Notes under the pieces: model-generated
Databases searched by the model: none
Seen by the model: the letters and a program-made list of their open reading frames with translations, nothing else
What the model was told of the DNA's origin: nothing
Assembly (NCBI GenBank): GCA_964369845.1
Contig: CAYJFJ010000003.1
Location: 4,413-68,412 of the forward strand
Origin: CAKOSP01 sp964369845
GTDB taxonomy: Bacteria > Bacillota_I > Bacilli_A > RF39 > UBA660
Reading direction: 5' to 3'
Length of the DNA: 64,000 bases
Part shown: piece after piece, positions 7,614 to 15,876 of the stretch
How the letters are laid out: every line of letters begins with the position of its first letter
Position numbering within the stretch: the first letter of the stretch is position 1
Program-made: the position numbers and the translations under genes

Positions 7614-9567
7614 ATTTTTTTTTATTTGTTTTTTTAATTTTTTTATTTAAATAGATTTTTTCTTGAGTTTCACGCCAATTAGCTTTTACATATTTCTTGA
7701 AGTTATTTATATTTTCTTGCTCAGATGGATTTTTACAAACTATTTCTTCATCTACCCATACATCACTTCGCGGATCCCATAATACTCCCAAATATTCATG
7801 CATTCTCTCATGATAATAATCTTCGATAGTGCCAAGATTTTCTCTCTTAACTTTTGGAGCATAACTTTCCCATAATAACCACATTTGTGTTGCAAGTTCA
7901 TCTTTTAATGTTTCCATGAATTTTTCTTTTTCTTCTTCTTTATAACCCTCAACTGACATTGGATCTGATAATACTGTATATATTTTATCTAAATCATATC
8001 TACTATAAGAAGTTATTGGTACAATTTTTGCTCCTGTTTTTTTTGCAAGGTCAAATATAGAATCATATAAATCTAACATTAAAGCATTTTGACTATGGTT
8101 AAATGCACCTTCAGGATATATTATTACACAGTTGTTGTTCTTTAAAACTTTTTCCATTTTTTCTCTAGCAGCTCTTCTACTAGGCTTGCTATCTTTGAAA
8201 ATGTGAATCATTCCACTTCCTAAATAAGTCATGTACATATCTGGGTTATATTTAATTTGCTCTGTTAACCCTAATACTAAATAAGCATTTCTATCAATTG
8301 ATGCAACTGTAGTTTTTAAATCTTCGTCAAACGAATGAGTTGGCACAAAAATGTATGGAGTTTTTTTATCTAATTTTATATTTTTCAAAATTATATTTTC
8401 TTTAACCATTGATTTTTTAACTATAAATTTAACTAAAGGATGAATTATTTTTCTTATGTTCATTCCGAGTTTCGTTGTGAAGTTATCTGCTGTTTTTGTA
8501 TAAATAAATTTCATTAATTTTTTATTTAATTTGTAGCCCTTATCTATTTTTTTTATTATTTCTTTTTCGCAACTTTTTGTTTTCACACTTATTTTTGAAG
8601 TGTAATTTATTTTAAATTTGACATTACTTTCTAATCCGTGATTAGATGCAACATCAGGCACCACTTTATAAATTGTCTCTCTTGAAATGTCACCTTTTCT
8701 TATACATGATTCTAAATCGTTTATTACTTTTGCTGTCTTATCTAGTGCAATATCAAATAAATCTTCGAAACTTTTATCACTAGGGTTTGTACCAGCAAAT
8801 GGATTTACCCATAATTTATTTTCTTTATTTAAATATTTATGTATGTCGCTTAAATCTCTATTATATGAAAAAGACTTTGCTCCTTTAAAATATTTATCTA
8901 CTTTATCAAATAATTTTGCTTTTAATCCACTTTTGTCTTCTTTCATGAATTTAACATATTTTCTTATGTGTTTAAGACCTACTTTATATACTTTTCCTTG
9001 ATGTGATTTTCCATATGTTAAAAATATTGCTTTATCAATTATTTCATATAATTTTTTATTTATATCTTTTTTTCTATATATAAACTCTTTGTTAAATTTT
9101 TCTTTTCTGTAGTTTTTGTTTTCATATTTTAAAATAAAATACATATCTAGTAAATTTTCCACGATTCCATGTTGCCATGTTTCTTTTGTTTTATCAACAC
9201 TATGGTCTCCTGCATAAAAAACTATAAATGGATGAGTTACTGAATCTAAAATATGATGAGAAATATACCCAGTTGTTATAAATGATCTTATACTTTCATC
9301 TTCAAGTAAATTGTATTCAGAAGCTACTTTTAAGTAGTTGTAGATGAACTCTTGGAAATTTTTTTCTTGCATTTCAAAACAAAAATGTAAATTGTTTTTC
9401 AATTTTTTAGCTTTATGTAATTTGTAAAAATTATTATATAAAAGTATATCGTGTCCCTGAGCAAATAAGTTATATTTTGTGTAGTTTACATAACTTTTTT
9501 TTGCTTTGTTATCTAATTTTTTAATTAATTCTTTATAAAATATATCATGTGTTTTAATAGATGGCAT
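7612..9567 (-). CDS. Fusion of zinc-dependent phospholipase C-like domain and PlsC-type acyltransferase
   Basis: 651 aa with two recognisable modules. Residues 1 to about 250 resemble zinc-dependent phospholipase C/S1-P1 nuclease-like proteins: MPSIKTHDIFY at the start, a GHDILLYNNF element, and ISHHILDSVTHPFI, which supply several candidate metal-binding His/Asp. Residues about 360-600 are a 1-acyl-glycerol-3-phosphate acyltransferase-like domain with the HxxxxD motif (HSFDED) and the YPEG motif (VIIYPEGAFNHS). There is no signal peptide, so the whole protein is probably cytoplasmic or membrane-associated. A lipid-remodelling role is inferred. Combining the two activities in one chain is unusual to my knowledge. 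The gene 23 bp upstream encodes a papain-fold protein and may be cotranscribed. Confidence 0.75.
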   Translation of the reverse strand: MPSIKTHDIFYKELIKKLDNKAKKSYVNYTKYNLFAQGHDILLYNNFYKLHKAKKLKNNLHFCFEMQEKNFQEFIYNYLKVASEYNLLEDESIRSFITTGYISHHILDSVTHPFIVFYAGDHSVDKTKETWQHGIVENLLDMYFILKYENKNYRKEKFNKEFIYRKKDINKKLYEIIDKAIFLTYGKSHQGKVYKVGLKHIRKYVKFMKEDKSGLKAKLFDKVDKYFKGAKSFSYNRDLSDIHKYLNKENKLWVNPFAGTNPSDKSFEDLFDIALDKTAKVINDLESCIRKGDISRETIYKVVPDVASNHGLESNVKFKINYTSKISVKTKSCEKEIIKKIDKGYKLNKKLMKFIYTKTADNFTTKLGMNIRKIIHPLVKFIVKKSMVKENIILKNIKLDKKTPYIFVPTHSFDEDLKTTVASIDRNAYLVLGLTEQIKYNPDMYMTYLGSGMIHIFKDSKPSRRAAREKMEKVLKNNNCVIIYPEGAFNHSQNALMLDLYDSIFDLAKKTGAKIVPITSYSRYDLDKIYTVLSDPMSVEGYKEEEKEKFMETLKDELATQMWLLWESYAPKVKRENLGTIEDYYHERMHEYLGVLWDPRSDVWVDEEIVCKNPSEQENINNFKKYVKANWRETQEKIYLNKKIKKTNKKK

Positions 9568-9590
9568 AAGATCCCCCTTTTATGCTTTTA

Positions 9591-10178
9591 TTAATTAGTT
9601 ATCATATTTAAGTTTTTATAATTTTCTGGTTTACCTTCATATATTAAATAATCTTTAAAGAATAAATAATATGTTGCCGGTCTAATTTTTGTGTGTTTGC
9701 GGTCAAACTTATGAATGTTGCATTCATCTAATAGTTTAGTGACCCACTCAGAACAAAAATATCTACTATTATCTTTGCTCGGTTTTGAATAACTAGTGAA
9801 GAATATATAAATTGTTCCTAAAAAATTATATTTATATTTTTCTTTGTTTTTCCAGTATGTAGCTATTTCTTTTTTTAGATGCGAAAAAGCTTTTTTATCT
9901 ACCGGCACTTTTAATACTAATATATCAGTAACCGTTCCGTTTTTGAATGCTCCCTTTTCGATGTTTTCTTTAACTAAACCCGCATTTAAAAAATTCTTTT
10001 TACTTCTTCTTGCAAAAGATTTCATATTAGTTAATTTACTATCTAAAGAAATAGATATGTGAGTGTATGTGTCTTTTTCAAATCTATGCAGAACGTTAGC
10101 CATTGATCTATATTTAATGATTTTTGATGGTAATGTTTTAGACTTACTTAACACTAAGTAAATGTACTTTTCCGTCAT
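9591..10178 (-). CDS. Permuted NlpC/P60 (YiiX/YebB-like) papain-fold protein
   Basis: 195 aa. The pattern fits the permuted papain-like fold. The His comes first, in YTHISIS (about residue 40), where NlpC/P60 proteins have their His after the Cys. The Cys comes late, in RYFCSEWV (about residue 143). Members include YiiX-type amidases and lipid-linked acyl-transfer enzymes, and their substrates are mostly unknown. No export signal is evident. It lies 23 bp upstream of the PLC-acyltransferase fusion on the same strand, which suggests a shared role in lipid or envelope metabolism (inference). Confidence 0.7.
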   Translation of the reverse strand: MTEKYIYLVLSKSKTLPSKIIKYRSMANVLHRFEKDTYTHISISLDSKLTNMKSFARRSKKNFLNAGLVKENIEKGAFKNGTVTDILVLKVPVDKKAFSHLKKEIATYWKNKEKYKYNFLGTIYIFFTSYSKPSKDNSRYFCSEWVTKLLDECNIHKFDRKHTKIRPATYYLFFKDYLIYEGKPENYKNLNMITN

Positions 10179-10277
10179 ATTTTCCCCTTTTTTTCATTAC
10201 TTCAATAATATATTAATACTTTTCTATATATATGTCAATCTTTTTTTGTATTTTAGTAACATTTTAGGTACAAAATA

Positions 10278-10300
10278 AAAACATCAATAAATGATGTTTT
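10278..10300 (-). terminator. Bidirectional terminator after ysxE-like gene
   Basis: A perfect 9-bp inverted repeat, AAAACATCA / TGATGTTTT, with a 5-nt loop and a T-run on the minus side. It terminates the spoVID-ysxE transcript before the papain-fold gene. Confidence 0.7.
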
Positions 10301-10342
10301 AGCAAAGTTTCTATTTTTTCATAAATTATTATAGGTGATTTT

Positions 10343-10519
10343 ATGCGAAGATTTTTTACTCCTGGATTTTCTATATTTATGATTATGATATTAACATGTC
10401 TTATATTTTATCAATGTCTAATAACTTTCATATTTCCATTTAGATTTAATGTATTTATTTTAACTGTGGAAATTTCTTTACTCTTCTTCTTCATTTTTAG
10501 AATAATATGGTTTTATTAA
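10343..10519 (+). CDS. Small hydrophobic protein, 58 aa
   Basis: A short plus-strand ORF starting MRRFFTPGFSIFMIM and ending FRIIWFY, preceded by an AGGTGA ribosome site 4 nt before the ATG. Almost the whole chain is hydrophobic and would form two TM helices (about residues 8-32 and 36-56). It overlaps the 3' end of the convergent ysxE-like gene by 42 bp. I do not recognise a family. The good ribosome site and two-helix composition argue that it is real, but its size leaves doubt. Confidence 0.45.
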   Translation: MRRFFTPGFSIFMIMILTCLIFYQCLITFIFPFRFNVFILTVEISLLFFFIFRIIWFY

Positions 10520-11359
10520 ACTTTCTGTTTTGAATATATAATCTAATTTTCTTCTGATGTTTTTTGTGTTCTCAAATTCTTTTAAATCAAAAGTTATTTT
10601 GTCTGGTAAACTTATTAGTATAAACATAAGTTTTTTTTCTTGTTTTGATAAAGGAAATCTTGAATCATAATAATTTAATATTTGACTAAATTCAAGATTT
10701 AAATAATCATTTTTATAAAACTGCACTATATCTAAAATTGGTGTATCTATTTTATAGTTATCCCAGCTAACTAATTTGTCTTCATCTGCTTTTAAAAAAT
10801 GTTTAATTGATAAATTATTATGTACAATTGATACTCTTTCTTTTTTTTCGTCTTTTACTATGTCATACCAATTTTCCAGTTCTGCTTCACAAAAGTCTAA
10901 AACTTCTTTAATTTTATAATAATTTTTTATAAATAAATATTTAGATGGAGACATATATTTTTCTTTAAAGATCATTTCAAATAAATTATCGTAGTAATTT
11001 TTGTAATAGTTTATATTTGATATTATATTTTCGTATATTTCTTTATATTTATCAGCATTTACTTCCTTAAAGTAACTTGTTTTGTGATGAAGTATGGTTA
11101 CTAGGTTTATTAAATCACTTGCTTTTTGCTCTGCTGGCATTTCAGTATCTTCAATGTATTCATAAACATTTATTTGTCTTCTGCTATCATCAATTATTTC
11201 AGGATAAGATACAAAGCCTCTACTTTTTAAATAGCTATATAAACCTTTAATGTTTATTCCATCTTTTTTTTCTTTTAATACATATTTTCCTTGATTTGTT
11301 TCTATTATTGTTACTTTACCTTTTATCGTGTGCCTGTAAGCTGAGACAACATTATTCAT
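10478..11359 (-). CDS. ysxE: Spore coat kinase-like protein YsxE/CotS family
   Basis: 293 aa with a protein kinase-like (aminoglycoside phosphotransferase/CotS) fold. It has an N-lobe with VLKEKKDG as the Lys-bearing strand, and a catalytic-loop equivalent VHNNLSIKHFL followed by VSWDNYKIDTPILDI in place of the usual D-x-D. The usual HGDLxxxN is changed to HNNLSxxH. CotS-family kinases phosphorylate or scaffold spore coat proteins. The gene starts 8 bp inside the upstream SpoVID-like gene. spoVID-ysxE is the order in B. subtilis, and this context is the main reason for choosing YsxE over other CotS paralogues. Confidence 0.75.
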   Translation of the reverse strand: MNNVVSAYRHTIKGKVTIIETNQGKYVLKEKKDGINIKGLYSYLKSRGFVSYPEIIDDSRRQINVYEYIEDTEMPAEQKASDLINLVTILHHKTSYFKEVNADKYKEIYENIISNINYYKNYYDNLFEMIFKEKYMSPSKYLFIKNYYKIKEVLDFCEAELENWYDIVKDEKKERVSIVHNNLSIKHFLKADEDKLVSWDNYKIDTPILDIVQFYKNDYLNLEFSQILNYYDSRFPLSKQEKKLMFILISLPDKITFDLKEFENTKNIRRKLDYIFKTESLIKPYYSKNEEEE

Positions 11360-12041
11360 CTTCTGCTATTAATATTTTTTCTCCAACTAAAAATTTCGAA
11401 TCTATATTATAACTTTGTAATTCTATTTCTGTTTTTCCATATAACTTACATAAAGTCTCTATAGTTTCTTCTTCTTTAACTAAATGCACTTTGTAACTAA
11501 TATAACTATCTTCATTGCTTTTTGCAAAGGAAAGTATATTACTTTTATTTTCTTCATTTATTAGTGATACATCTTCAGCGCTATTTTCATTAGTAATTAC
11601 TTCTATTTCTTCAGCGAATATATCACTATCTCTTCCTTTTTCACTTTCTCTAAGTTCTTCTAGAATAACTTCTTTTATATTTGATGGTTCTTCTTCAAAT
11701 ATACTTTCTTTTTCTTCTGGTTTTTCTTCTGCTTTTATAATGTAATCTATATCTACTTTTAGTGTATTTGGTTTTATAACTTCATATGTGAAATTATCTA
11801 TATTAAATTCTAATGTTGATTCTTCTACACTTTCTTTTAAACTTAAATCAAATGGTAGTGTGAATGAAAAATTTTCAGTGTTTACACTTACTTCATGTGT
11901 TTTATAACTTCCAAAGATTATAAAATTACCTAATACAACATTTTCACTAACGTTATATTCATGTTCTAGTGATATACTACTTACCTCTCCAATATTAGTT
12001 TTAAAATCCACATTTTTAGTAAATGGTACTATACAATTCAT
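11352..12041 (-). CDS. spoVID: SpoVID-like spore coat morphogenetic protein with LysM
   Basis: 229 aa. Residues 1-115 form a beta-rich domain that starts with a GEVSSISLEHEY stretch, contains FSFTLPFDLSL, and resembles the SpoVID N-terminal domain. Then comes a highly acidic Glu/Ser linker (about 115-185), and a C-terminal LysM-like domain (YKVHLVKEEETIETLCKLYGKTEIELQSYN; shown here only as a region at about 180-225). SpoVID binds SpoIVA and drives coat encasement around the forespore. This version is under half the length of the Bacillus protein. It is coupled to ysxE by an 8-bp overlap. Confidence 0.7.
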   Translation of the reverse strand: MNCIVPFTKNVDFKTNIGEVSSISLEHEYNVSENVVLGNFIIFGSYKTHEVSVNTENFSFTLPFDLSLKESVEESTLEFNIDNFTYEVIKPNTLKVDIDYIIKAEEKPEEKESIFEEEPSNIKEVILEELRESEKGRDSDIFAEEIEVITNENSAEDVSLINEENKSNILSFAKSNEDSYISYKVHLVKEEETIETLCKLYGKTEIELQSYNIDSKFLVGEKILIAEDE

Positions 12042-12087
12042 AAAATTCCTCCTATAAAAAAATATTCTTTGATTTTGTTTTTATTAC

Positions 12088-12112
12088 AAAAAAAACAACT
12101 TTTTTCAAAGTT
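12088..12112 (-). terminator. Terminator after murF
   Basis: The hairpin AACTTT / AAAGTT with a 4-nt loop, followed by eight T on the minus strand, overlaps the murF stop codon. Confidence 0.65.
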
Positions 12113-13481
12113 ATTTTGCAATTTTCTTTACTATATCTAAGAATTTACATGAAGCCGATGCTTTTACTAATATATTGTCTTTTTCTTGTTTCATTTTGTT
12201 TATGAAACTAATTGCTTCATTATTGTTTTTAAAATGATGACTATTATCTTTAGTTAAACCTAATTTTTCTGCTTCTTCATTTATTAAATTAGTGTACTCA
12301 CCAACAGTGACTAAAACGTCGATGTTATTTTCAACTATATTTTCTCCTAAGTTTTTATGCATTACTTCGGATAAATCTCCTAATTCTTTCATTGTACCTA
12401 AACAAGCAATTTTTCTTCCTTCAAAAGATGCTAAATGTTTAATTGCATATTCCATTGCATCGTAATTTGCATTGTAAGCATCATTTATGTAATTTATTCC
12501 TTTACTTTCAATTAATTCCATTCGGTTACTACTAAGTTCTAGTTTAGCTACTCCATTTTTAATTTCTTTAGCATTAACACCATATACTTTAGTTACTGCT
12601 ATAGCAGCAAGTGTATTATATAAATAATGTTCTCCTGGAATTGGTACTGTGATTTTTTCTCCTTCAAAAACAAACTTTGTGTATTTTGAGTTGTATGTAA
12701 CACTACTTGGCATTATATCACTTTCAGTGCTAATTCCGTACGTAATGATATTATATTTTTCTTTATTATTAGTAGCCCATTCATTTAATAAATCATCATC
12801 GTTATTTATTACTACTGGTCCACCGTTTTGTAAAGCTTCTAATATTTCCAGTTTAGCTTTTAATATATTTTCTCTGCTTCCTAAATTACCAATATGAGCT
12901 GTTCCGATATTAGTCAAAACTACAGCATTTGGTTTTGCTATATTAGTTAGGTAACTGATTTCATTAAAATGATTCATTCCCATTTCTAAAACAGCTATAT
13001 CTTCATCTTTTAAATTAAGTAACGTTGTTGGTAAACCTAAATGATTATTTTTGTTACCTAATGTTTTAAAAGCATTGTATTTTTCTTTTAATATACTATG
13101 TATTATATCTTTTGTACTCGTTTTGCCAGCTGAACCTGTTACCGCTATTACGGGTAATGTACATGAAGATTTTTTGTAAACTGCCATTTGTCTTAAAGCT
13201 TCTTGTGTGTTTTCCACTACAATTAAAGTCTTATTATTATCTTCTAAATATTTTACATCTTCTTGTGATGGCGTTACACCACTAACAACTGCACATATAC
13301 TACCTTTTTCCATTGCGTTTTTATAAAAATCATTTCCATTAAAACTCTCTCCAATGATTCCTATATATAAACTTTCATTTTTTATAACTCTCGAATCGAT
13401 GCTAAAACTTGTTACCATCAAATCTTTTTTGTTATATACTGTAACATAATCCATATTATTTAACATGTCAAGTATATTCAT
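12111..13481 (-). CDS. murF: UDP-N-acetylmuramoyl-tripeptide--D-alanyl-D-alanine ligase MurF
   Basis: 456 aa. It adds D-Ala-D-Ala to the UDP-MurNAc-tripeptide in cytoplasmic peptidoglycan synthesis. It shows the Mur ligase order: an N-terminal UDP-binding domain (SFDSR-like SIDSRVI, GESFNGNDF), the central ATP-binding P-loop VTGSAGKTSTKD (about residue 113), EMGMNHFNEI (Mg-binding Glu/His), the SSNRMELIE and NDAYNAN boxes, and a C-terminal Rossmann domain. The length is usual. It lies 14 bp downstream of lon and is probably cotranscribed with it. Confidence 0.95.
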   Translation of the reverse strand: MNILDMLNNMDYVTVYNKKDLMVTSFSIDSRVIKNESLYIGIIGESFNGNDFYKNAMEKGSICAVVSGVTPSQEDVKYLEDNNKTLIVVENTQEALRQMAVYKKSSCTLPVIAVTGSAGKTSTKDIIHSILKEKYNAFKTLGNKNNHLGLPTTLLNLKDEDIAVLEMGMNHFNEISYLTNIAKPNAVVLTNIGTAHIGNLGSRENILKAKLEILEALQNGGPVVINNDDDLLNEWATNNKEKYNIITYGISTESDIMPSSVTYNSKYTKFVFEGEKITVPIPGEHYLYNTLAAIAVTKVYGVNAKEIKNGVAKLELSSNRMELIESKGINYINDAYNANYDAMEYAIKHLASFEGRKIACLGTMKELGDLSEVMHKNLGENIVENNIDVLVTVGEYTNLINEEAEKLGLTKDNSHHFKNNNEAISFINKMKQEKDNILVKASASCKFLDIVKKIAK

Positions 13482-13495
13482 AAACTCACACCTTT

Positions 13496-15766
13496 CTAAG
13501 AAAATAAATCACTATATATTTCCTCATAATTCTTTACGAATTTTATTTTTATTTCACTCAAATATTTTTCGGGCACTTCCACTATATCAAATGAATTTTC
13601 AAAAGGCAAGTATAAAACATTAATTTTATTATTAATGGCTGCTATTACCTTTTCTTTGATTCCACCAACTTTCATTATTTTTCCACTTAATGTAAGTTCT
13701 CCAGTAAATGCAGTTCTTGAGTCTACTTCTTTACCTAAACTTAATGATAATAATGCTGTTGTAATACTTACTCCCGCTGATGGACCATCTTTTTTTGTTG
13801 CTGCTTCTAGGAAATGTAAATGTATATCATTTTTACTAAAATCTACTTTATAATTTGATTTTAAATATGTAAGAGCTACTTTTATAGATTCATCCATAAC
13901 TTGTCCTACCATACCTGTAATTACTACATTTCCTTGACCTTTATTTTTTATTACTTCTACTTTGGTTAATATACCACCAAGCTGTGTATATGCAAGTAAA
14001 TTAATCGTTCCTATTTGATTTATTAATTCTATGCCACAAGATTCATATTTTGCATTTCCTAAGTAAGTTTTTAAACTTTTTGCTGTTATACTCTTTTCAT
14101 TATTAATTAATGCTTTTCTTACTAACTTTTTAAGTGTGTTATCTAAATTTCTAACTCCAGCTTCTTTTGTATAATTGTTTATTATATTTATTAAAACATC
14201 ATTTGTAATAGATATTTTGGCATTTTTTAAATCGTATTCATCAAATATCTTAGGTAATATGTATTTTTTAGCAATATTTACTTTTTCATAAAATGTATAA
14301 CTGTTTATTTTCATTATCTCTAGTCTATCTAATAGAGCATAAGGTATATTCTCATATTCATTTGCAGTTAAAATAAATAATACTTTAGATAAATCAAATT
14401 CTTCTTCAATATAATTATCAATAAACATACTGTTTTGTGATTCATCTAAAATTTCTAAAAGAGTACTTGCAGGATCTCCCTTATAATTTTTAACCATTTT
14501 ATCTACTTCATCTATTAATATAACAGGATTTTTTGCTTTACATCTTTTTATTCCTTGAATAATTTTACCTGGATTTGCCCCTAGATATGTTCTTCTTGAA
14601 CCAATTAATTCAGTTGAATCACTTAAACCCCCAACGGATATTTTATAAAACTCTCTATTTAAAGCTTTTGCAATTGATTTTGCAATACTTGTTTTACCTA
14701 CTCCAGGTGGACCTACTAAACATATAATAGGTGTTTTAATATTTTTACTAATTGTTTTAAGTTCAGCGTATTCATATATACGCTCTTTTACTTCACTTAA
14801 GCCGTAATGTGAATTTTCTAAATGTTTTTTTATTTCAATCGTAGATGTTGTATCTTTTGTCTCGAAACTCCATGGTAAATTTATTACTGTATCTATATAA
14901 TTTTTTAAAACGCTAGCTTCAGGTGACTCTTCGCTTGTAAAAGATAATTTTTCTATTTCTTTTTTTAATTTATCTTTTGTTTTTTCACTTACTTTAAGAT
15001 TATTTAACTTTACTTCAAAACTTTTAACTTCTTCATCTTTAATGCTAGTTTCTCCTAGTTCAATTTTAATTTCATCTAGTTTTTCTTTTAAATAGTATTT
15101 TTTTTCTTTTTCAAGCAATTTTTTTCTGATAGATTCTTCTATTTCTTCTTCTATTTTTAATATTTCTATTTCTTCTTCAATATCTTCAAGTAGATTTTTA
15201 CTTCTATCTACGGGGTTTATTTGCTGCATATATTCAAGTTTTTTTGATATATTAAATGGTAAAAATGATGCTATTATATCAGATGTTTTATTCAAATCTG
15301 TTGCTTTTTCTATTTTTGCTAAAATGGTATTGGAACTATTATCGTTCATTTTTACCCATTTTTTTATTGATTCTTTTAGTTTCTTTAGTAAAGCTGACTC
15401 TACTTTAGTATCAAACTTTGGAAGCGTTATTACAGTTGTAGCTGCTATTAAATTACTTTTTTCTTTATTGTCATAAAAATATTTTTGTACAACAACTCTT
15501 TCTAGTCCTTTTAATATTACTCTAGTGTTTGAATTTGGTAATTCTATTTTGTTTTTTATGTGCGCAATTACTCCGATTTTTGGTAAATCATCTACATTTG
15601 GGTTAGATTCCTTCTGATCAAGCGGAGCTACTACTAATACTTTTCCCTCATTTAAATCTATAGATTTTTTTATTACGTTTTTACTTACTTCTGATATTAA
15701 ATCGACTTTAACTTCTTGTCCAGGGAGGATAATTAATTCTTTTAAGAGTATAACTTCATGATTCAT
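13496..15766 (-). CDS. lon: ATP-dependent protease Lon (LonA type)
   Basis: 756 aa from the ATG at 15764-15766, which has a GGAGG site 7 nt upstream. An in-frame extension of 26 codons is rejected because it overlaps the promoter. Domains: an N-terminal substrate-binding region (residues 1-190), coiled coil, AAA+ module with GPPGVGKTS Walker A and ILIDEVDK Walker B, and a C-terminal S16 protease with DGPSAG (Ser about 663) and GGIKEK (Lys about 706). It degrades damaged and regulatory proteins in the cytoplasm. The N-domain is somewhat divergent (it starts NHEVILLKELIILPGQEV), and several AAA+ regions are lysine-rich, in line with the AT-rich genome. Confidence 0.95.
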   Translation of the reverse strand: MNHEVILLKELIILPGQEVKVDLISEVSKNVIKKSIDLNEGKVLVVAPLDQKESNPNVDDLPKIGVIAHIKNKIELPNSNTRVILKGLERVVVQKYFYDNKEKSNLIAATTVITLPKFDTKVESALLKKLKESIKKWVKMNDNSSNTILAKIEKATDLNKTSDIIASFLPFNISKKLEYMQQINPVDRSKNLLEDIEEEIEILKIEEEIEESIRKKLLEKEKKYYLKEKLDEIKIELGETSIKDEEVKSFEVKLNNLKVSEKTKDKLKKEIEKLSFTSEESPEASVLKNYIDTVINLPWSFETKDTTSTIEIKKHLENSHYGLSEVKERIYEYAELKTISKNIKTPIICLVGPPGVGKTSIAKSIAKALNREFYKISVGGLSDSTELIGSRRTYLGANPGKIIQGIKRCKAKNPVILIDEVDKMVKNYKGDPASTLLEILDESQNSMFIDNYIEEEFDLSKVLFILTANEYENIPYALLDRLEIMKINSYTFYEKVNIAKKYILPKIFDEYDLKNAKISITNDVLINIINNYTKEAGVRNLDNTLKKLVRKALINNEKSITAKSLKTYLGNAKYESCGIELINQIGTINLLAYTQLGGILTKVEVIKNKGQGNVVITGMVGQVMDESIKVALTYLKSNYKVDFSKNDIHLHFLEAATKKDGPSAGVSITTALLSLSLGKEVDSRTAFTGELTLSGKIMKVGGIKEKVIAAINNKINVLYLPFENSFDIVEVPEKYLSEIKIKFVKNYEEIYSDLFS

Positions 15767-15791
15767 AATTTTTCCTCCAACATTAGATTTT

Positions 15792-15820
15792 ATTATATAG
15801 TTTTTTACTTCAAATGTAAA
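15792..15820 (-). promoter_or_regulatory. Housekeeping-type promoter of lon-murF
   Basis: On the minus strand TTTACA (15815-15820) and TATAAT (15792-15797) are separated by exactly 17 nt. They end 26 bp upstream of the chosen lon start. Confidence 0.7.
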
Positions 15821-15842
15821 GAAAAAAAGATGTTTTTTCGTC

Positions 15843-15876
15843 AAAAAAAAAGAAAATAAAATTAATTATTTTCTTT
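15843..15876 (-). terminator. Terminator after tig
   Basis: An 11-bp perfect inverted repeat (AAAGAAAATAA / TTATTTTCTTT) with a 6-nt loop, then a run of T on the minus strand. It overlaps the tig stop codon. Confidence 0.65.
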
